64,000 nucleotides of DNA from JAWVFN01 sp963696625 (GTDB taxonomy: Bacteria > Actinomycetota > Thermoleophilia > Solirubrobacterales > 70-9), in contig CAVOKZ010000005.1 of assembly GCA_963696625.1 (NCBI GenBank), positions 1 to 64,000 of the forward strand, read 5' to 3'. Shown here piece after piece: positions 52,274 through 58,709 of this stretch. The first letter of the stretch is position 1. Each line of letters opens with the position of its first letter. The notes under the pieces were generated by a model that saw nothing but the letters and a program-made list of their open reading frames with translations, did no database searches and was not told the DNA's origin. A program made the position numbers and the translations under genes.

Positions 52274-53190
52274 TGAGCCGGCATCAAAGGATCGCTGCGC
52301 ACATCGCGCGGAGATCGTTTGATCCTCCCGACGCATTTGGCGGTGACCACGGAGCCGAACTAAGGGATCTCGTTCAAGAGCTTTGCGATCCCGAAGACTC
52401 GACTTGGGCCTTCGAAGATGGTCAGGAGCAGAGGCTTGCCACCGTCGGCGCGAACCTAAGCCTCGTGCTGGCTGGGTATGAGTCTCGTCGCATGACCCCG
52501 CCCCTAGTGGTGGCGGGCGACGCTCCAACCTTCTTTCGTTTCTTTGCGTTTGTGCGTGAGGGAGACGAACCTGAGATGCGGGATCGTCGAGCTCGGTTCC
52601 GACTCCACAATGAACTGGAGTCGCTTCTACACGAGCTGGACCCAGATGAGTTTGAGAGATTGTGTGGCCGCGTCCTGGATGAGATCGGGTGCACGACGAG
52701 CCACGTCACGAGGAGCACGATCGACCTTGGCGCTGACTTTTTCGGTCGCCTTCCAGCAGAGCCCACAGGAGACGATCCCTTCAGCATTTCGAGGCGCGCG
52801 CGCGTCGTCGGAGACCTCACGATCATGCTGTTCGGTCAAGCCAAGCGTTATGTCGAGTACAGCAAGATCACCCTCGACATGGTCAAGAGTGTCGAGCCCA
52901 CCTGGGCCGACATCCTGAGGCGCAAACTCGACGGAAACCTTCCGCAGCATCTCGAGGACGGATTGGCGGCCGTCGGCTGGGCCGCTGGTGACGCCGTTCG
53001 CCTGATGTACGTGACGACGTCGGGGTTTACGGAGCCCGCGCTCGAATACGTCCGCGCGGCCGGCATGATCACGCTCGACGGCGAGCAGCTGACGCAGCTA
53101 CTGCTTGACGATGAGCAGGTGGTCAATCGGGAAGGCGATGGTTCTTACGTCACCAGCCGGGAGTTACTCGCCGCATTTTGCGCTGGTTAG
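52273..53190 (+). CDS. Mrr-type restriction endonuclease
   Basis: 305 aa. N-terminal 125 residues have no known domain (FRFFAFVREGDEPEMRDRRA). The C-terminal Mrr_cat fold starts at LDPDEFERLCGRVLDEIGC, has the catalytic Asp in TIDLGADFFGRL and QxK in MLFGQAKRYVEY, and ends TSGFTEPALEYVRAAGMITL with DGEQLTQLLL, the typical Mrr tail. Cleaves DNA, often modified DNA in the type IV members. Coupled to the ParB-fold gene; convergent with the methyltransferase. Confidence 0.85.
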   Translation: MSRHQRIAAHIARRSFDPPDAFGGDHGAELRDLVQELCDPEDSTWAFEDGQEQRLATVGANLSLVLAGYESRRMTPPLVVAGDAPTFFRFFAFVREGDEPEMRDRRARFRLHNELESLLHELDPDEFERLCGRVLDEIGCTTSHVTRSTIDLGADFFGRLPAEPTGDDPFSISRRARVVGDLTIMLFGQAKRYVEYSKITLDMVKSVEPTWADILRRKLDGNLPQHLEDGLAAVGWAAGDAVRLMYVTTSGFTEPALEYVRAAGMITLDGEQLTQLLLDDEQVVNREGDGSYVTSRELLAAFCAG

Positions 53191-53217
53191 GTGGGGTTCG
53201 ACGCGAAATTAATGGCT

Positions 53218-54354
53218 CTACGCCGCTTTGGGCATGGTCGCTTCAGCGCCCGAGCTCAGCGCAATTTGACCCCGGATTGATTTGGCGATCACTTCGCCTA
53301 AGACTGGCGGGACTGCATCGCCGACGACTCGGTAGCCGTTCACGAATGTCTTGTCGAACTCGTACCAATCGGGGAAAGTCTGGATTCGAGCAGCCTCGCG
53401 AACGGTGATCTGCCGCGGCTCGTCCGGATGGAGAGATTGGTGCGAGCTGTTCTTCTGCCCCGAGCCGTTCGCCTTCGGTTTCCCCTGTGCTCGAATCGTC
53501 TTGGCTGGTTGGTCCCAGAGAAGTCGGTCGCGCTTGTAGAGCGGATTGCGTTTCCCGGGCTCAGTCGCGCGAAAGCTCTCGATAACGGCTTCCGAGTAGC
53601 GCCTCGCTACGTGGTTGGGAACGTCCGGAATCTCTCCGTAAGGCGCCGCCTCAGGAAGATCGCCTATCGCGTCGCGAACGGTCTGCCACGGTGAGAGGAG
53701 CCCAGCATCCCCGAGTAACCCAATTGCCTCGACGTTTCCGTGAGTCGGCTCAGGAAAGTCAAGGGCCTTTGTTCCTCGGTGCCCAATCACGATTAGCCGG
53801 TGTCGATGTTGTGGGACCCCATAATCAGCGGCATCAATTACTCGCCAACTCAGGGCGTAGCCAGCGGACGAAAGGGCGTCAAGGATTTCGTCGAGTGCTC
53901 CGCCTCTCGCTCCGTCGGCACCTGGAGCACTCAGGATTCCCCTCACGTTCTCGAATATGAATGCTGTCGGTTGCGCGTAGTCAAGGACACGAACGTAGTC
54001 CTCGAAGAGTTGGCCAGTCGCCGATTGCAGGCCTTCGCGCTGGCCGGCTACTGAGAACGTGACGCAAGGCGGGCCGCCCACCAAAAGATCAGCCTGTTCC
54101 GGCACCAGATCCGCGCTTCGAAGGATTTCAATCTCGGAAAAGTCTCTGATGTCTCCTTCTAGTACCTGGCAGCCGTCGAGATATATGTGCCCTCCGACTG
54201 ATGTCCGCGATTCTTGGTTTCGTCGCAATGCCTGGCAGGCGTACTTCTCCCATTCGACGGCAACTCGGGTCCGGAAGCCGGCGCGGGCGATTCCGAGGTC
54301 TAGGCCACCGCCACCTGAGAACAAGGAAATTGCCGTTGGTTCACGAGTCATCAT
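53218..54354 (-). CDS. DNA (cytosine-5) methyltransferase
   Basis: 378 aa. Motif I AISLFSGGGGLDLGIARAGF, motif IV LLVGGPPCVTFSVAGQREGL (catalytic Pro-Cys), motif VI FIFENVRGIL, motif VIII YGVPQHRHRLIVIG, motif IX TVREAARIQTFPDWYEF and motif X NGYRVVGDAVPPVLGEVIAK. The target recognition region is about residues 200-300. Protects the sites cut by the NotI-family enzyme. Divergent from the controller gene over 62 bp. Confidence 0.95.
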   Translation of the reverse strand: MMTREPTAISLFSGGGGLDLGIARAGFRTRVAVEWEKYACQALRRNQESRTSVGGHIYLDGCQVLEGDIRDFSEIEILRSADLVPEQADLLVGGPPCVTFSVAGQREGLQSATGQLFEDYVRVLDYAQPTAFIFENVRGILSAPGADGARGGALDEILDALSSAGYALSWRVIDAADYGVPQHRHRLIVIGHRGTKALDFPEPTHGNVEAIGLLGDAGLLSPWQTVRDAIGDLPEAAPYGEIPDVPNHVARRYSEAVIESFRATEPGKRNPLYKRDRLLWDQPAKTIRAQGKPKANGSGQKNSSHQSLHPDEPRQITVREAARIQTFPDWYEFDKTFVNGYRVVGDAVPPVLGEVIAKSIRGQIALSSGAEATMPKAA

Positions 54355-54363
54355 TGTTTGCAG

Positions 54364-54385
54364 TGTAGACAGCCGTCTGTAGACA
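54364..54385. promoter_or_regulatory. Operator of the restriction-modification controller
   Basis: TGTAGACA at 54364-54371 and again at 54378-54385, 14 bp apart, in the divergent promoter region between the methyltransferase and the XRE gene; AGAC and GTCT inside form a small inverted repeat. The layout fits a C-protein binding site that times methylase before nuclease. Confidence 0.5.
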
Positions 54386-54416
54386 AATAGTCACGGTTTG
54401 AGTCAGTTTCTGACGA

Positions 54417-54650
54417 ATGCCGACGCAGTCTGAATCACCATTCGGTCAGATCGTGCGCGAGCACCGCCTGGCTGCAAGCCTCTCACAGGAGGATCTGGCG
54501 GCCAGGGCGGGGCTGCATCGGACCTTCATCTCCATGATTGAACGTGGAGAGCGCCGCCCGTCCCTCGATGTCGTCCGCAAGCTCGCAAGGGGTCTTGAGA
54601 CGACCGCCGCGAAGCTTGTTGAAGAGACCGAGCGGCTGGACCCTAACTAA
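54417..54650 (+). CDS. Controller (C) protein, XRE family
   Basis: 77 aa, almost entirely an HTH: IVREHRLAASLSQEDLAARA, then LHRTFISMIERGERRPSLDV. Small size and position between a divergent methyltransferase and an endonuclease are those of type II R-M controller proteins, which first activate and later repress. The start of the endonuclease overlaps its stop (TAATG). Confidence 0.88.
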   Translation: MPTQSESPFGQIVREHRLAASLSQEDLAARAGLHRTFISMIERGERRPSLDVVRKLARGLETTAAKLVEETERLDPN

Positions 54651-55813
54651 TGCCTCGCGCTCCTCGCCAGCCAACGAGCTTCGTCACGGAGTGGTTCGGG
54701 CACCTCGTCTGGCCACCGGAGGAGGTTGATGACAGTGAGGCGGCAGTCCGGGATCAGCGCGAGCAGCGATGCCCGTTTCTCTCGAATGCGACCCAGCGCG
54801 AGGTGCCTTGCTTCAAGAAGGCTCGGACTGACGGCTTGGACTACCGAACAGGTTTCTGCACCGCGAGCAGCCTTAGTTCGGGTCAACGTGAAGACTGGCT
54901 CGCGTGCCCGGCGAGAGTGTTCGATGAGCCGTTCACCCTGATTCGGGACGCCATCGTTCATCTCTTTCGACTCGAAACCGATGCGCCCATGAGTGTTCTC
55001 CCGATCACACGGTTCGATCAGCCGGAGGTGAGACGCCTCGTCGAGCGACGCGCCGAGGGGGCTGCCGATCGGGTCTTCGCATTCGCGTCGAACCCGCCCA
55101 CTCTGGGCGGCGAGATCGATATCCCCGAGAGTCCCGGCTCGCCCGGCAACAAGGTCGACGTGACGATCTTCGAGATTGTCGGAATACAAGAAGATGGCGA
55201 TCTCGCGCTTGGCCAGTTCGCGATCTTCGAAATCCAGACCGCGGACTTCCATGGGAGTCCACTGCACGCGGTTGCGGAGCTACGGGCGCTGGGTCCGCCG
55301 GCCGCCGAGGCTGATTACCACGAAGCGATCGCAGCCAATCCTGAGCTGCTTGGTCGGCGGGTGGAAGGGCCGAACAAGGCGAACATCTTCAAGCGAACGA
55401 TCTACCAGATGATCCTGAAGATTCAAATGGCGAAAGATCCCCGCTGTGCTGGATTTTGTGTTGTGTTGCCGGAGCCTGTATGGAGGAGTTGGGGGAGACA
55501 CCTTGGCAATCCCCAGCTCACAGGTGATGGTGCGACCCAGCGGCTGGAAATTCCGGGGACCGTCCCGATCGAGGGCGTCGTCGAACCTGAGCCTGCATGG
55601 ATCATCGTTTTCAAGATAGATCGAGAGTCAGAGCTCTCACCGAAGCCGTTGAAGATCGTCAACCGGATCGCGACTAGCTCAGCAGCGCTCATCCACTACG
55701 CATTCGATGAGGCACCCGAGGCGGGGATCGCTGCCGGGGCTCTCGATCGTTTCGAGGATGCCTTTGCCAATCGTGTCGGCATGCGTTGGGAAGAGTCGGA
55801 TCCACCGGCGTAG
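54650..55813 (+). CDS. NotI-family type II restriction endonuclease
   Basis: 387 aa, same length class as R.NotI (383 aa). Shared landmarks: N-terminal TEWFGHLVWP, CPFL plus Cys in VPCFK, GFCTASS and DWLACP (four Cys likely binding one iron, as in NotI), EIQTADFHGSPLHAV (PD-(D/E)xK Glu and Gln), EGPNKANIFKRTIYQMILK and CAGFCVVLPEPVWRSWGRHL. NotI cuts GCGGCCGC; whether this enzyme does is unknown. Confidence 0.88.
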   Translation: MPRAPRQPTSFVTEWFGHLVWPPEEVDDSEAAVRDQREQRCPFLSNATQREVPCFKKARTDGLDYRTGFCTASSLSSGQREDWLACPARVFDEPFTLIRDAIVHLFRLETDAPMSVLPITRFDQPEVRRLVERRAEGAADRVFAFASNPPTLGGEIDIPESPGSPGNKVDVTIFEIVGIQEDGDLALGQFAIFEIQTADFHGSPLHAVAELRALGPPAAEADYHEAIAANPELLGRRVEGPNKANIFKRTIYQMILKIQMAKDPRCAGFCVVLPEPVWRSWGRHLGNPQLTGDGATQRLEIPGTVPIEGVVEPEPAWIIVFKIDRESELSPKPLKIVNRIATSSAALIHYAFDEAPEAGIAAGALDRFEDAFANRVGMRWEESDPPA

Positions 55814-55861
55814 GCCACGCCGACCTACCAGCCATCAAAGCGCCGTCCAGGTGGCTGTCAA

Positions 55862-55894
55862 GGGCGCCTTCGGCGCCCGACCCCCGAAGGGGGT
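55862..55894. terminator. Two hairpins after the endonuclease gene
   Basis: GGGCGCC-TTC-GGCGCCC (55862-55878) and ACCCCC-GAA-GGGGGT (55880-55894) in series, 50 bp after the stop. No long U-tract. The rest of 55814-56181 shows no gene; GCCGACCTAC and GTAGGTCGGC are inverted about 100 bp apart. Confidence 0.6.
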
Positions 55895-56181
55895 TGACCG
55901 CCGCCGCGGACCGGCGCTTATCGTCAAGTAGGTCGGCGGCTGGGACAGCTCCAGCGGTTCCGAGTCAAAGGGGGCATGAGTAGAGCTTCCACTCCGCCTT
56001 CCAAACGATCCGCCGGCACCTGGCGGTTGGTGAGCCCGTCCCGCCCGATGGTTGTGGGCTCTACGGCGATCTGCGCTCCTCGACTCCGCCCCCTCTACGA
56101 GTGTCCGGAGTCGAGGAGCTTGATCTTGGTTGGGTGTGGATCGGGCGGGACGGGCGGCGTGGGGGCGGGTCGATAGGGGCG

Positions 56182-56862
56182 ATGGCGGCGGTGGTCATGA
56201 GACAGGCGAGGAAGCTGAGAGGTGAGGCGGCAGTCTTGGATTGGCTGGCGCGAGTGCGGGTGGCGGGGGTGGAGGCCATGGCCTGTGGGATGGGGCTGAG
56301 TTCGCGACAGGTGAGAACCCATGTGGCGGCGATGGAGGCCAAGGGATTGCTGGAGCGCTCACGGCTGTATGACGGTGGTGGTGCAGTTGTGGCCATCACG
56401 CCGAAGGGTCTCGGCCATTCATTGCGCCCGATCACGACGAGGACGGCGACGAGATCGAAGGAGGGGCTGCTTCACGGCCGCGGCGTCTCTTGGATCGCGG
56501 CGCACTGTGATCGTCGCGAGCGCGAGTGGTTCGGGTTCGACGAGCTGAAAGAGGATGGCTGGGTAACGGAGCTGATCCCGGCGGCCGGCGCTGTGTCTCG
56601 GAGCCACATGCCCGATCTCGGCTTCCTGCTGGAAGGTGAGCGGTGGGCAGCCGAGTTCGAGCGGATGCCGAAGTCATCACCGCGGCTGCACAGCATCCTC
56701 AGCGGCTATCGAACGGCACAGCTGAAGGGTGAACTTGAATCGGTGCTCTACGTCTGTGCGACGGATTCGATCGCGCGCTACGTCGAATCGGTCGCGGAGG
56801 AAGTCCAGCTCAACCGCGCGATCCGGAGCCTCGATTGGTTGATCGAGGAGGCGATGGAGTGA
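56182..56862 (+). CDS. Replication-relaxation-like winged-helix protein
   Basis: 226 aa. N-terminal winged helix (DWLARVRVAGVEAMACGMGL, SSRQVRTHVAAMEAKGLLER), then HGRGVSWIAAHCDRRERE and GERWAAEFERMPKSSPRLHS with a long C-terminal helix. Resembles the replication-relaxation family on actinobacterial plasmids and integrative elements, where it sits next to recombinases as here. ATG 56182 is preferred; an in-frame GTG at 56101 lies in unnatural sequence. Confidence 0.6.
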   Translation: MAAVVMRQARKLRGEAAVLDWLARVRVAGVEAMACGMGLSSRQVRTHVAAMEAKGLLERSRLYDGGGAVVAITPKGLGHSLRPITTRTATRSKEGLLHGRGVSWIAAHCDRREREWFGFDELKEDGWVTELIPAAGAVSRSHMPDLGFLLEGERWAAEFERMPKSSPRLHSILSGYRTAQLKGELESVLYVCATDSIARYVESVAEEVQLNRAIRSLDWLIEEAME

Positions 56863-56908
56863 TTAGCTCCCCCTTCCGTTTGGCCCGCGCGGTACCGTCG
56901 AGGAACCG

Positions 56909-58393
56909 ATGAGCGGAGAGCGAGAAGCAAGTGGTTTTGTCCGGACTGTGAACCTGAAATCCGGTCCTGCCTTCTACGCACAGATCCGACTCCCGGATGG
57001 GACTCGCAAACAGCGAAAGCTCGGCCGGGTCTGGGCGCGACGCAGCCGAGCTCCCGCCGGCTTCCTCACCAGGACGCAGGCCGAGGCGCGACTCCAGACG
57101 ATCCTCGCCGGGAAGGACGAGACTTTCCCGATCAGGCCGAAGCCGGGCTCGGAAGTCACGTTCGGAATGGCCGCGCGCGAATGGATGCGGTACGTCGAGC
57201 ACGACCGCAAGCGCCGGCCGTCGACGGTCCAGGACTACCACCGCGAGCTGTACCAGCGATTGATCCCGGAGTTCGGTGCCGACACTCCGCTGACCGAGAT
57301 CACGACGAAGGACATCGACGCTTTCCGCGAGCGGATGCTGGCCGAGGACGCGGTGAGCGCGCGGACGATCAACAAGCGCCTGCAGCAGCTCCATGCCGTC
57401 TTCAAGCGAGCACAGCGTGCGTTTGGCTTGGAGCACAACCCGGTCACGAACGCCGAGCGCCAGCCGTTCAAGCGGAGCGGTGACTTCCGGGCCCTCGAAC
57501 CAATCGAGGTCAAGCAGCTCGCCGCGAATGCTGTGACCGACCAGGACGCCGTCCTCTTCGAGTTCGCTGCGTTCTCCGGACTCCGTCTTGGAGAGCTACG
57601 CGGTCTGCGGTGGGGCGACGTCGATTGGCTCAATCGCCTCATTCACGTCCGGCGCTCTTACACGCGGCACGAGATCGGCCCGACCAAGTCCGGCAAGGTG
57701 CGCTCCGTGCCGCTGGTGGACCAGGCCGCTCGCGCAATCGAGCAGCTCAGCCACCGCGAGGAGTTCACCGGGGAAGAGGACCTCGTCTTCGTGAATGAGG
57801 TCGGCGACGCCTTCGAGGAGTCTGCGATGCGCCGCCGCTTCTATACCGCCTTGAAGCGAGCCGGCATCCCGCACATCCGATTCCACGACCTCCGCCATAC
57901 CTTCGGGACGATCGCTGTCCAGGCGTTCCCGCTGACCGACGTCAAGGCGTTCATGGGGCACGCCGACATCGCCACGACGATGATCTACATCCATCACGTG
58001 CCGCAGAACGACGCGGCGGAGAAGCTCTCCAAGCTGCTCGATGCGCGCACCAGCGAAGAAGTTGGGTGCGAAATGGGTGCGAAATCAGAGGAGGGGGAGG
58101 ACCCCGATGAGGTGGAAAGTCCCCGCACGCAGGGACTTTCTGATGCCGGAGGAGGGACTCGAACCCCCGACACGCGGATTATGATGCCGGCGAGGACGGG
58201 TCACCTGAGGGCTCCTAGGCAGGTTTCAGGCGCTACGAGGTGCTCTCAGTTCTGCCCGAAGTCGGGAGTTCGACGCACGGTTGGACGCACGGTTTTGGCG
58301 CCTGCGACGCATGGTTGGACGCACGGTTTTGGGGGATGGGCGGGCTGGCGGCGCGAGCCGCCCGGAAAACCCGCGGCGAAAAATAGCCGCTAA
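56909..58393 (+). CDS. Tyrosine recombinase (island integrase)
   Basis: 494 codons as read. N-terminal AP2-like arm-binding part, core-binding SAM-like domain (FGMAAREWMRYVEHDRKRRP), and catalytic FSGLRLGELRGLRWGDVDW (Arg), RFHDLRHTFGTIAVQ (HxxR) and MGHADIATTMIYIHHVP (GH and nucleophile Tyr). The natural end is around residue 410. The frame then runs through attR (reading GGGTRTPDTRIM) and the flank, so the last 70 codons are probably not native. The attachment repeat lies inside this reading, as in many tRNA-targeting integrases. Confidence 0.92.
   Translation: MSGEREASGFVRTVNLKSGPAFYAQIRLPDGTRKQRKLGRVWARRSRAPAGFLTRTQAEARLQTILAGKDETFPIRPKPGSEVTFGMAAREWMRYVEHDRKRRPSTVQDYHRELYQRLIPEFGADTPLTEITTKDIDAFRERMLAEDAVSARTINKRLQQLHAVFKRAQRAFGLEHNPVTNAERQPFKRSGDFRALEPIEVKQLAANAVTDQDAVLFEFAAFSGLRLGELRGLRWGDVDWLNRLIHVRRSYTRHEIGPTKSGKVRSVPLVDQAARAIEQLSHREEFTGEEDLVFVNEVGDAFEESAMRRRFYTALKRAGIPHIRFHDLRHTFGTIAVQAFPLTDVKAFMGHADIATTMIYIHHVPQNDAAEKLSKLLDARTSEEVGCEMGAKSEEGEDPDEVESPRTQGLSDAGGGTRTPDTRIMMPARTGHLRAPRQVSGATRCSQFCPKSGVRRTVGRTVLAPATHGWTHGFGGWAGWRREPPGKPAAKNSR
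58143..58185. repeat. attR: 43-bp direct repeat
   Basis: Exact copy of 50763-50805, at the 3' end of the integrase reading frame. Confidence 0.85.
58237..58295. repeat. Integrase-end-like sequence, copy 2
   Basis: Matches 48955-49014 (shared GAGGTGCTCTCAGTT and paired GACGCACGGTT units). It lies just outside attR, so another related element once ended here. Confidence 0.5.
58272..58332. repeat. 27-bp tandem direct repeat, 34-bp period
   Basis: GACGCACGGTTGGACGCACG-type unit at 58272-58298 and again at 58306-58332 with one mismatch; each unit itself holds GGACGCACGGTT twice. Probably duplicated arm or attachment sites. The rest of 58394-58709 shows nothing beyond the promoter of the next gene. 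Confidence 0.65.
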
Positions 58394-58709
58394 GGCGTGC
58401 CCCAACGTCATTTGTTTGACCCCATTCCTGTGCGTGAGATCAGGCGGTCGGTGGGGAAGTAACCGCTGCGGCCGACGCGAGGTGCGTCTCGGCGCGCGAC
58501 TCCGTTCCGCGCAAGGCAGGGATGAAGGACTCACCTCAGCGTCCGAAGGTAATGCGGCGTGCTCTCTTCCCCGCAATGGGTAGCGATCTCGAGGCGACTG
58601 CTGGCCGACCGGCTGAGGGCAAACGAGTCGATCATCAAGTTGTCTCTTCGCGGACTGAAGCCACGCGAACGCGGGATAGACTCGGGCGCCCTCGCCTAGG
58701 AGGCTCGGC

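Larger units (their letters stand above)
50763..58185 (+). mobile_element. Integrative genomic island with restriction genes
   Basis: 7.4 kb between perfect 43-bp tRNA-derived repeats, with a full-length tyrosine integrase at the right end and a replication-relaxation-like gene before it. Cargo: ParB-fold protein, Mrr-type nuclease, C5 methyltransferase, controller protein, NotI-family endonuclease. Cargo genes use less GC-rich codons than the core (for example 52.3-53.1 and 53.2-54.4 kb). No conjugation genes, so mobilisation would need a helper. Confidence 0.85.

Noticed and set aside
58190..58393. C-terminal 70 residues of the integrase reading frame as a functional extension
   Set aside because: It begins at attR and consists of flanking DNA, including the tail of another integrase scar; native integrases of this type end before it.
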